Below, one piece after another: positions 44,690 through 54,213 of a stretch of DNA of 64,000 nt; the stretch's first letter is position 1, and the number at the start of each line of letters is the position of its first letter. The notes under the pieces are model-generated. The model made no database searches and was not told the origin of the DNA. It was given only the letters and a program-made list of their open reading frames with translations. The translations under genes and the position numbers were made by a program. Source of the DNA: Porphyra umbilicalis (Eukaryota; Rhodophyta; Bangiophyceae; Bangiales; Bangiaceae); NCBI GenBank assembly GCA_002049455.2, contig KV919010.1:1-64000 (forward strand), written 5' to 3'.

Positions 44690-46641
44690 TATCCCCGCGT
44701 CAAGGCGGGAATACTATCTGAAGAAATGCCCCCGCATGTTACATGCAAGACACTTGTTCGTCCGAGGTCTCCCGGAACGACCCGCCTTCCCTCGGGGGGG
44801 GCCAGGTGGAGCTTCCCCCGCCTTGGTGTAGGTCCGGGGGGAAGGCCCTCGAGGCCCTTTCCCCACCTTAGCGGGAGTTCATTGGGTCTATATGTCAGGG
44901 ACCTCCTTCACATTTGGGGGGCCCCATCGCGATGGACCCGCTTCACCAACCTTCAGGGGGCCCCTTCAGAAGTGGTCCGCCTGTTCCACCTTAGTTGGGC
45001 CCCATCGGCAAGGACCTGGAGGAACTTCTCCCACCTGAAGCGTGGCTGTTACTGCCGCAGTATCGTATTTCCGCGGCGCTGGCGGGGCAGCGCGACGTAC
45101 CCGACGGGCCTCGGCCCGTCGGGCCTCTTCATCCTTTTTTTCCTGGTGGTTTCTTCTACAGACGTCCCCCTTCCGCTGGGCATATTGCACCAGCAGGTCC
45201 ATTGGCAGGTAACGGGTATTATGCTCGCGCACATCGGCGCGAATCTGCCAGCCAAGCCCCTGCATATAGCGACTTCTCATTTGTCCTGCCGTAAGAATAC
45301 AACTACACAGGCGATGTAACCCCCGAAAGAGTACGAAGTAACCATTATCTGTCTTGTCCGCCCGTTGGGCGGCCCCATGAAACGAGGATTCTTGATCGCA
45401 CAACCACTGCTCATTTGTGTATTTGCGGAGGAGCCATTTGGTCAGTTCCAAGTAGGAACTGACCTCTCCACTCCGCCCTCTTTGGAGGGACGGCATGCTC
45501 GTATACAACTCCCGCTTGAGATCACCCTTAGTGAACTCGGGAAGCAGATACAAGGCCCTGCCTTCCGAGACATCATTGTCGTCACCGGCGTTTACGTAGC
45601 GGCTGAGAAATTCGACGACGCCAAAGGCGGGCGTCCCATTCCACTCTTTGTCACGGTCAAAAGACGCCGAGACGTCCGTACGCAGACGGCCAAGAGCGTG
45701 CGCCATATTCCGGTCGTACCGGATGTCGGTATTCGAGAAAGCGTAAGTTGCGCAGTCTAAGACTGCTGCATAGCGATCGTTTGCTGGGACGATGTCAGGG
45801 GGAATTCGACGGTGGGTTTTCTCTTCCAGCTCGCGCCCTAGGGCACGGGTGACCGAGTGACGAGGCACATGGCGGCTTCCATCTCCCCCGGAGTACTCTC
45901 CGTCCAAGAAGGAGGAGCTCATGCGCCGAAGCCGGCGCCGGGACCGTCGTGCGATCCCGATGGCTGTCTCTATAGAAGACAGTAGATCGTGTAAGGGGCT
46001 TGTCAAAGCTTCGAACGAATCCCGGAGGGCGGCTGACAAGGCCGCCGCGTCCTGGGTCCCCTTGGGGACCCGATATTGACCGGCCCGAGGAGGCGTTCTG
46101 TGTTGGCCTGCGGCTCTCGCCGTACTGACCCGTTCATCATACGGACCCTACGGCAGAAGGGGAACCGCTCGGTCCCGCTCGTTGAGCGGTCGAGGAGGTG
46201 GAGGCGGGAATACACCTTTGGCTCCAACTTCCGCACCCCTTGGGGGATGAGACGGGAATGCCCTTCCGTCCACTACCCCTAAACCATGAGGGAGGATAGA
46301 CGGGAATTCCCTTCCGTCCAAACCCCCCTCACCTTCGGGGGGGAGAGACGGGAACGCCCTTCCGTCCAAACCCGCTTGACCCTGTGGGGAAAGAGACGGG
46401 AAATCCCATTTGCCTTCGCCCCCCTCTCCTGGGGGGGAGGAAACGGGAATATCCTTCCGTCTCCGCCCCCATCTCCCCACCCGCCGCGCTTTGGCGCAGT
46501 CAAGCAGGATCGATCCCCCGTCCGAGGAGGGCTTCCTGCGGGGCCCCCGGCCCCTGAGCCATCACTGGCCCCGTCACGGTCACCGCGTGACGAGGTGCCG
46601 ACGCCCTCGGCGCCGGTCCCCGTCACCCCTGGAACGTTCAT
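44690..46641 (-). pseudogene. gag of element B
   Basis: The capsid-like core (46039-44966) aligns with element A's gag through SGGDGS, LDCATYAF, VSEGRALYLL and GEVSSYLEL. Upstream in the same frame lies an N-terminal domain built of 16-residue repeats (GLDGRAFPSLPPEGEG type), interrupted by a stop. Downstream, near 44755-44715, is a nucleocapsid knuckle CLACNMRGHFFR, then TAG, with Tyr where the last Cys should be. Arg-rich stretches flank it. Frameshifts lie between core and knuckle. Confidence 0.65.
46245..46480 (-). repeat. 48-bp tandem repeat inside gag of element B
   Basis: Five copies with start points at about 46251, 46299, 46347, 46395 and 46443, each containing CGGGAA and most CCCTTCCGTCC. 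The 48-base period keeps the gag frame and gives a 16-residue repeat. Confidence 0.7.
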
Positions 46642-46796
46642 GACGGGAGGACTCCGTCCTCGTTCCGGACAATCACTCTACTCAAACAAGCACAGCAACT
46701 CAGTCACACCCAAGGGTGAGACAAAGACACAGCGGAAATCCACCGTACGAACGGACACAGGGTAGGCCCGACTGATCAGGAAGGGCCGAACCCTAT

Positions 46797-46815
46797 ATCC
46801 CCCTGATCCAAAAGA
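46797..46815 (-). promoter_or_regulatory. Candidate primer binding site of element B
   Basis: On the minus strand the base run after the LTR end is TCTTTTGGATCAGGGGG. TGGATCAGGGG five bases in could pair with a tRNA CCA end. Weak, because the LTR border is not fixed by a clean duplication. Confidence 0.3.
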
Positions 46816-47278
46816 TATAGTGGTTTCTGCCTGCAAAGCCGACGGGGCTCGGGCCCGTCAGAAAACTCAGCACAGGATGCGAAGCGACACAAAGGAGAAA
46901 GAACACAAACGCCTGGATCACAGGGCGCGGAGCGCACCAGAACGCCGGAGCCAACGCAAACGCAGCGCTTATTTGTTCATTGAAGCAGGTCGACCCCAGC
47001 ACTCACACTCACATACCCTCAGGAGAAGCAAAACGCGCACGCAAACCCTGCGCAAGAGGCGGTCATGGGGGGACCGGTGCCCAGAGGGCCACGGTCCTGG
47101 AACATAAGCCTCCGGGTACTCCTGCCACGGACCAAGTGAAACTCTTCTACTGGAAGAGATATCTGGCCCACAAAATCTTGGGTCAGCCTCGACCTGCAAG
47201 TCCCTCTAAATCACGAGGGACTTAGCCCTAGGAGTTTCCAATGCTCCGATGGAAGTCCTTGGGATGCATGTTCAACGA
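46816..47278 (-). repeat. 5' LTR of element B, part 1
   Basis: Matches 37240-37702 closely. Similarity stops at 47278 and resumes at 48961, showing an insertion. Confidence 0.7.
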
Positions 47279-48960
47279 AAGGTGTATCTCACGGTTTAAG
47301 ATGGATAGAAAGATCGTTGCTGAGGACGGGGTGTTGCACCAACGGCCACAAGAATCTCGCAAGTTACAGGACAGTGAGTGGACGTTGCCTCCAAAAAAAA
47401 CGGCGCTATGAATCTCGAGTACCTGGGAGCTGGCTGTCGGTGAGTGTCATTCGTGAAGCGCTAGACTCGATTCCGGAACTCTGATCTCGTGGCGAAACGC
47501 AGAATTGACATATATCGGCTTACACATCGAGTGTGCAGGGGCCTGGCGGGCATTCTGAATCGGTTGGAAGCCCCCCTACAAAATTTGGGATCGAGCGGGG
47601 ACACACTTGCAAGAATCGGACCCCTGCTGGAGAGCAGCGCTTCATTTCTTGGGTGACCCCCTCGCGCTTCAGAAGTGCACGTTTTTGACAACCAACTGGA
47701 TGCAAGGCTGTCTATGGTCAATTGCGACTCCTGTGACCGTCACGTGCACGATTTATTGCTGAAGTGCATACGGTACAGGATCGAGTGTTCCGGAAGTGCC
47801 CCGTTTTTTCATGCCTATGTTTTTTGCATGAGCTACAAGTCGTCCGGAGACACTTGGAAGATAGCATCAAACGATGCATATCTGGAGCTCTTGAGTCACT
47901 CTTCCTTTATGTGTGCTTTTTTTTCGAATACAGTGCGCCCTTGGCGGCTTCGTGCCAGCCTGAAGTCGCATCGCCGCCATCCCTCTTATTGCGTGAGATG
48001 CACCTTTAGTGCCCTGTGGCCGGCTAGCGCCTGGAGGACACTTTGAATTGTAAGACCGGCCAATATTCAATAACATGGCAGGGGTCACCATGACGACAGG
48101 ACGCGCGGGTGTCATTTCATGCAAACACTCTTCATCACACTCCTGGACTGCGCCTTCATCATGCCCATACCGACACAGCGCCCTGATGTACTCTTCCCGG
48201 TGCATCCCACGCCAGCCCACCTGTATGTCCAAGCACATCTCACCCCACTACAACAACCGCACATGCCCCACCCCATACACTCAAACCACCGGACCCTACC
48301 CACATCCACGCCATCTGAACCAGCCTCGCCTCGCCTCATACACACTGCACACCCTATCGACCCCGCCCTGCGCACACGCACACCACCCGGACCCACCCCG
48401 CGCCGCCTCCTACGCCCCCCACAACCCCCGCCCCCCCCACCCAACTCCGCACCCACCCCCCCACCCCACCCCTCACCCACCCCCCCCACCCCACCCCCCC
48501 CCCACCTCACCCCACACCCCCCCCACCCCACTCCCCCCCACCTCTCCCCACACCCCCCCCACCCCACACCCCCCCCACCCCACACCCCCCCGACCCCACA
48601 CCCCCCCAGCCCCACACACCCCCCACCCCACACACCCCCCACACCACACCCCCCCCACCCTACCCGCACCCACCCGACCCCGCCACGACCACGCCACCCC
48701 ACCCAACCCATGCCCCCACCCCACGCAACAACAACGATCACCACTCGGACTACTTTTGGACGAAATAATTCTGTCATGGGGGCTGAAATGCCGACCGACC
48801 CGCACGTCATGTGCATGCCGTGTCATGAACTACTCTTGTACCTGTGAACACTGGCCCAGTGGCTGGAATCGGGTGTGAAAACTGACACTGTTGAACGATC
48901 AGCAATCGGGGGTGGTCGTCTACGGACAAAAAGTGGCCTACCACCGTCTCTACAAAAGTA
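47279..48960. mobile_element. About 1.68-kb insertion in the 5' LTR of element B
   Basis: Absent from the 3' LTR. Flanked by ACGA (47275-47278) and ATGA (48962-48965), where the intact LTR has a single ATGA, so a 4-base duplication is possible. It contains no recognisable gene. The right third is an extreme C/A tract (48.37-48.72 kb). No terminal inverted repeat seen. It may be a non-autonomous element or unrelated filler DNA. Confidence 0.5.
48370..48720. repeat. CCCCAC-rich simple repeat
   Basis: About 350 bases almost free of G, with irregular CCCCACCC and CCCACAC units. The complementary strand is G-rich and G-quadruplex-prone. Long frames on both strands are compositional. Confidence 0.75.
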
Positions 48961-49079
48961 GATGACCGAGATCTGATATCGGTTCTGGGTTTTGCCCCGA
49001 GTGGGGAAGCTTCCGAAAGCTTCCCGGCCCCCGCAGGGGGCCCAATTGAGAGAGGGGCCACCTTTCGCTTTGTCGTTCA
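48961..49079 (-). repeat. 5' LTR of element B, part 2
   Basis: Resumes the match to 37699-37818: GATGACCGAGATCTGAT, then GGGAAGC..GCTTCCCGGCCCC. It ends at TTCA, read as TGAA on the minus strand. Confidence 0.6.
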
Positions 49080-51950
49080 TGGAGGCGACGGCGGCACCCC
49101 CTAAAGCTTCTGCGTACGCAGCAGATCATTGCGTCGGCGACAGCTGCGAAGTGACCAGTGGAAGACTTCTGACGCGTCCCTACTCCTGTTGTGGGCCGTG
49201 TCTCCACGACGAGCCTCCTCGCCTTCCGCAACCGCCCCCCCAGTTACGACCAGACTCCCGCGCCGAAGACCGCGCTTGCCGTGGCCGAAGCACCCAAGAC
49301 GCCGACCACCACGCCGACTTCCACCCCGCACCCCCCCTACTTGGACATTTTCCTACGTAGAGACGCCTCTACCGTGCCATCGGCGCCCGCAGACGTCCCG
49401 ATGGGTACGGGAGGAGCTGGCTCGCCGACGCTGCCGCACAACGCCACGGCCGACTCGGAGTCTGCTTCCGACTAGGTGGTTGACACCTCGGCGTAGTTCG
49501 CGCGATCGCCGCCGCCGGCAGGGCTGGTGAGAGACGAAGCCAGTCTCCCGCAGCTGCTGATGTCTCCGTTGGGAATGGCGAAGACAGCTCTTCATCTGCT
49601 GCAGGGGGAATGGACGTCGCCGGGCGCCCGGCGATGGAAGTGTTGCCGTCGTCACCGCGGTCCACCCCCCCCCCCTGTTCCAGCTCGCAATCGATTTCGC
49701 CGCATCCGACAAAGCTTCTCCTTCTGACGATGTCTTCGCCGATTCCGCCGTTGATGCCATCAGTGCCATCGCCCGCCGCGCTCGTCGCGCCGCCCACCGT
49801 CGGGTTGACGGCGGAGATTTGCAACCGCTCTTCGCCCGCGTCGTTGCCGCCGCGCAACACTGTGCCGACCTCACAGTCCGACTCGCAGCCGCGAGGGCAG
49901 TGGCAAGGGCCATCGCGAACTCATCCTCGGCCGTAGCTGCCGGCGCTGCCGGCGGTGGCGCGTCTAGGCAGGCCGCTGTTGTGCCGCCGCCACGGCCAAG
50001 TGCTTCTTCAACGCAGGGGAGCGGGTGCCCCACGACCATGTCGCCAGGAAGTGGCGCTCACGCCTTCAGCAGGCGGTCTTGGCGCGCGGCCGGGAGAGGG
50101 CGAGCACAACTTGCCTTTCATGGCAGGCGGAAACGGGACGCCGCCTTGCTGCCGGTGGTCGTGGTCACCGTCACCACCGCACCCGCCCCCTCCCCCCCCT
50201 CCGCCAGCTCGGAATCGTCGCCGCGATCCACGACGCAGCAGACCGCCCTATCGTGGCCGCTGCCTGCGCCTAAGTCAAAGATGCTGACGCCGCCGTCCTC
50301 ACCACTCGCTTCGCCGCCTGTCGCAGAGTTGACGAAGGAAACTGTCACGCGTGTGTCCACAGCGGACGTCGTCGCCGGGACAGCCCCGGAAGCCTCTGCA
50401 CCCACGTCGCCTGCATTGCGGCCGCGCACACCGTTGCCGGCGACGTCGTTGGCCCCGCAGTCGCCGGCGTCGACGCCAAGTCGGTCGTCGTGCTGTCTCC
50501 GGCACCGTAGCCGACGTGAGGAGCAGCCGCCACCTTCGCCGCCGCGTCGGAATTAGCCGCTAAACTACGCTGCGGTCGCGCGCACCGGACAGGCCTTACG
50601 CCCTTTGACAGCCAGGGATACGTACCGCATGCAATCCCCCGTGCTGGCAATCGCGCCCCCGCCGACAGCGATCCGGCGCCAAGGCCTCCGATGACGCCGC
50701 GTTCTGGGCATTAATCAAGAGCTGTCGGATCGCCCCCTCTCGCACCCACTCGCCGTGTCCTGCCATTTGCGCCGCCTCTCATGCCCGCGTTCACCCCTCT
50801 TCTGGAGATTTTGCTCAAGCTGCGCGCCGCAAGGTGCCCGGCAGCGGCGTGCTCCTCGCCCATCCAGCCAACTCAGCTGCCATACGAGAACGTGGAGTGC
50901 GCACCGCGGCCCCTAGCAATAATCTGCATGCAGCGAGTGCAGCACTGCAGTGTCCACCCGCCTCACGAGGCCCACTTTCGCGGCCACGCCTCCCGACACG
51001 TAACTCACTAAAGTGCACGAGAGACACGGGGGGCTCCGTGGCGCTAGGTGGCCACGACGCCACAGTATTGGTGAATGCGCCGCTGTCCGCCGAGATGCCC
51101 GGCGCCGACGACGCCTCTCAGGTTTCATCCGAGACAGCGGCTTTTGACGCCCGCCGACGATGAGAGAGGTCACCGTCGCTGGAGGGGTCACTGTCGCTAC
51201 AGAAAGAAGCACGCAACCCCAACGCCGATCAGAGCGCCGCAATCACCACCATCAGAGATCCCGCCAATATTCGTCACTGCCGCTGTCACGGCGTCGGCTT
51301 TCACCCGCCTTTCGTGAGCGTTGCGGCTGCCCTCGCGACCTACAATGGCTTTCCCTGTCGTCCCGTGGGCGTGGTCATTGCCTCCAGGCTAGGAATGGCG
51401 GCTAGGGCGAACGCTCCTCCAGGCCTTTTTTCCTTCGCCCATCGACGTGCGGTGTACCCCGGGCGCCGCCACAGCGCCTCGCAAGCATGCCAGTCTGGCG
51501 AGTGCGCAAGTTGCTCCTCGCGTTGCCGCCGTCACCGTGCCGTAACGTCCGTGACGCCTCCCACGTGGAGGCGATGGCCAGAAAAGTTGCCGGGCTTCGC
51601 CGTTGCCGTCGCCATCGCGGCTCTCGCTGACGCCGCCTTGTTCCATGCTGCTAACAAACCCGCCCCCCCGGAAATGGTGAGGTCCGACAGCATCGCTACT
51701 CATCCTCACACCCCATCGCCGACCCCACTGGCACCAAAAGAGCCGTACAAATGCTTGAAGTGGCAGGTGTCATTGAGCACACTACCGGGACGCCAACAGG
51801 GCAGGAGAAGGCACTGCAAGCGGACGATGCCACCGGACGCGACGCCGTGACGGTGAAAGCTACCTCCCGCGGGGGCGGCGAACGCCGTGTGGGCAGCGGC
51901 GGTGACGGCAACGGCGGCGGCGGCGGTGACGACACCGTCAGCAATGACGA
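49080..51950. other. GC-rich region with protein-like broken frames, unassigned
   Basis: The plus strand shows frames with protein-like rather than repetitive composition. One is 49191-49475 (ending SESASD). Another runs about 49620-49990 and includes FAASDKASPSDDVFADSA and an Ala/Arg helix, but needs a one-base shift in the C run near 49668 to stay open. Others lie at 51.55-51.95 kb. No domain is recognised and no two pieces join confidently. A decayed host or element gene is possible. Confidence 0.3.
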
Positions 51951-51955
51951 CTTCT

Positions 51956-52990
51956 TCAGCGTGGCGGCCACCGCCGGCGCGCATCACGCCCGCGTCCAGG
52001 GCGCAAAGCAAGGCCGTTGCGGAGGTGCGTTGCGATGCCGGCCGGGGCGGGGGCGTACTTTCCCACCTTCGACGCCTCCCGCACCTCCGCCGCCACAGAC
52101 CGCAGGGGCTCCCCCGCCACTTGGTCGGGAAAGGGGCGGGCGAAGGGGGACGCAAACGACACGTCCTCCCACGTCCGTACCCCCGTCACCGCCCGGGTGG
52201 CGACCAGGTCCGGCCGCAGCCGGTCCCGGGCCCCGTCCAACCCCCGTTCCCTCTCCACCTCCCCCCACCCCCCAGCTCGCCGCAGCGCGGCCGCCAACAT
52301 CAGCACCACGTGGTGGTGGAGCCGCATGTGGCGGCCGCGCTGGTCGTCGCAGGTCCCAAAGAAGTGGGTACCCGCGGCGTCCAGGGCCGCCCCGCACGAG
52401 CAGACCCGGTGAGCCAGGTCGGGGCACGCGGGCGCGCCCAGCCACATGCGGGCGGCCGCGCGCATGGCCGCGCCGTGAATGGCGGTGCCCGTCACCCCGA
52501 GGGTTGGCAGCGCCGCCGGCCAGCCGGAAGCGCCGTGCCCGTGGCACGCCGCGTACCCCGCGCGCTGGCCTAAAGGAAGGTCCTCGTAAAGCCGCGCGCG
52601 GGCCGCGGCGCGCACCGGGACCGACAGGTCCCGCTGGGTGCGCAGCACCCCGTCTTCCCCCCCCAACAGGTCGCCCCACGAGGGGGCGACCGGCGGCGCC
52701 GGACAGTGTTGGCCGGAGGCCGAGCGAGCAGAAGTCGCCGCGGCGCCGCAGGGTGGGGGGGGGGGACGGCGGGCGACCCGCCCGCCACCACGTCCGCCAG
52801 ACCGCCGCCGGGGCCGGCAGGACGCGGGGCGGGGCGGCGGAGGCGCGACGGGGGCACTCACAGCACCCCCGTGGCGGAGGCCGCAAAGGCGAAAGCCACC
52901 GCGTCGCGAAACGTGAGGAGGTCCCCCCGCAGGGCGACCTCCTCGGGCGTCGGCGCCCGCGCAGGATGGGGGGGGGAGGGGGGGGGGGGG
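51956..52990 (-). pseudogene. Possible non-LTR retroelement C-terminal fragment (CCHC plus endonuclease-like)
   Basis: A minus-strand frame of about 345 codons. After an Arg/Pro-rich start it has RMWLGAPACPDLAHRVCSCG, a CxC..H..C cluster (CSCGAALDAAGTHFFGTC), a helix with RLHHHVVLMLAAALRRAGG, then RPDLVATRAVTGVRTWEDV. The order of Cys/His cluster, helix and PD..(12 residues)..D is what I expect downstream of the reverse transcriptase in LINE-like elements with a restriction-like endonuclease. No reverse transcriptase is present upstream, so it would be 5'-truncated. Composition (very Ala/Arg/Pro-rich) lowers confidence. Confidence 0.4.
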
Positions 52991-53053
52991 GGGGTGCGCG
53001 GGCGGGGGGTGTTGGAACGTCATGCTCAACGCCGCTGTAAGCCCTCCTGCTGT

Positions 53054-53174
53054 AAAAAAGCAAAATTCAAGAAACCAGGTATTGACAGGGTTCGAACCCC
53101 CGACTCCCGGACGCGACCCGAAGGTCATGCTTAGTGAGAGTGGGTGCCTACTTCCCACTAGGCTACCCATGCGA
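53054..53174 (-). ncRNA. tRNA-like pol III unit (tRNA-derived SINE head or tRNA pseudogene)
   Basis: Read on the minus strand. A box A-like TAGCCTAGTGGG (53168-53157) overlaps a D arm GCCT..AGGC. A GACC-TTCG-GGTC hairpin sits where a class II variable arm would be. Box B-like GGTTCGAACCC (53099-53089) and a T6 terminator at 53059-53054 follow. The anticodon stem does not pair and no acceptor stem forms, so this is not an intact tRNA. Leu/Ser-type ancestry is suggested by the variable arm. The internal promoter plus terminator fits a SINE or pseudogene still readable by pol III. Confidence 0.45.
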
Positions 53175-54180
53175 CTTCCTCGCGGTTTGGTGACCGCTGG
53201 TGCATTCGACATTTGTACCCGTGCGATTTTGAGTGAAATTTTTGCGATTTCACATTTTTTGTTCTTGCGCTTCTGATGCTTTGATTTGCGTGGGCTTTGC
53301 TTTGATCCCTGATGCTTTGATTTGGTGAGCGTTTTGATTTAGAGTGTGGGCGGGCGCGTGCGCGGGCGAGCTGCTTGGGCTGCGTGGTGGGCTTCAGTGC
53401 TCCGACTTGGACTACTTGAGGAGTGCCCTTGATGGGAAGAGGGGCGCTTTGGAGAGACAACCAACAAAGCACGTTCGCACACATACACACAAGCTCAAGC
53501 CACTCAACCACTTCACCGTGGTCCCCTATCCCCTATCCCCACTGCGTTTCAACAGGGGGATGGTCAGGGAGTCTGGGGCAACGACGACGGGGACGTCGTC
53601 GTGCCCCAGCCACACCACCGGTGCCACCCCGCTCGGTCCCCCCACCGCAGACGCCGCGGATCGTGGCGAGAAGGGGGGGGAGCCACAGCGCGGCGCGGTG
53701 CGGGGGGGGGGCAGCCGGACGGCGCGGAGCGCCCGCCGCGGCCGCAGGTGCGGCGGCGCCGGCACGCGGTGTCCCCGGCGAAGGGCGGGGGGCGTCAAGG
53801 AAATGACGCCCCCACGCAAACGAAAAGCCCGCGGCGGCCAGCGCGGCGCACCCCGTGGAAGGGTCAGGGGCGGCGGCGCGCGGCCGACGTCGTGCGCGAG
53901 GGGTGGGCGACACCCCCAAATGCGGGCGGGCCCGCGGCGCGGCCACCCCGCGCACCCCCCGGCCAGCGGCGGGAGCCGCAACCCCGGCGGCCGCCGGGCG
54001 GGCGGGAGGCAAGGCACGGGGGGCGGTAGCCCCCACCCCCCCCGCCGACACCGGCGGTTCAATCGGTGGCTCAGGGGGGGTGAGACCCCCGCCCCCCCGC
54101 CCTCCCCCGCCGACCGCTCGCGCAGCCACCCGCCAAGCGCCCGAAGGGCGGGGAAGTAAGAATCCGGATGTCTCAGCAGA
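53175..54180. other. GC-rich, no gene recognised
   Basis: AT-rich to 53.34 kb with repeated TGATTTGCGTG/TTTGATT words, then very GC-rich. Long frames in 53.5-54.15 kb are Pro/Ala/Arg-rich and not believed. Confidence 0.4.
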
Positions 54181-54183
54181 ATT

Positions 54184-54213
54184 TGGGATATATCCAGATA
54201 CATCTGGATATAT
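54184..54213. repeat. Near-perfect 30-base palindrome
   Basis: GGATATATCCAGATACATCT, continuing GGATATATCC, is its own reverse complement apart from the central pair. GGATATATCC is also a perfect 10-base palindrome present twice. Confidence 0.6.

Larger units (their letters stand above)
37240..49079 (-). mobile_element. Ty3/gypsy LTR retrotransposon B, degraded, with antisense extra gene
   Basis: Minus-strand order: 5' LTR (49079-46816, interrupted), gag, protease, reverse transcriptase, RNase H, integrase, chromodomain remnant, antisense gene, 3' LTR (37818-37240). It is related to element A through gag and pol but much diverged, and its LTRs share no sequence with A that I can see. Its left border cuts the integrase of element C, so B went into C or the two were joined by rearrangement. 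ATGG on both flanks (37236-37239 and 49079-49082) is a weak candidate duplication. Frameshifts and stops are many. Confidence 0.75.

Noticed and set aside
37240-47278. Element A and element B as copies of one family
   Set aside because: LTR sequences and lengths differ, pol identity is limited, and gag N-termini differ. They share ancestry but are separate families.
49079-49500. Continuation of element C's integrase beyond element B
   Set aside because: Minus-strand translations here do not match the integrase segment that should precede ELLPVITIAYN.
51751-53040. A 429-codon plus-strand frame
   Set aside because: Ala/Arg/Gly/Pro-rich throughout, antisense to the better supported LINE-like frame, and crossing into the tRNA-like unit. 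Treated as a compositional shadow.
53080-53174. Intact tRNA-Leu or tRNA-Ser gene
   Set aside because: Acceptor and anticodon stems do not pair. Only D arm, variable arm and box B look right.
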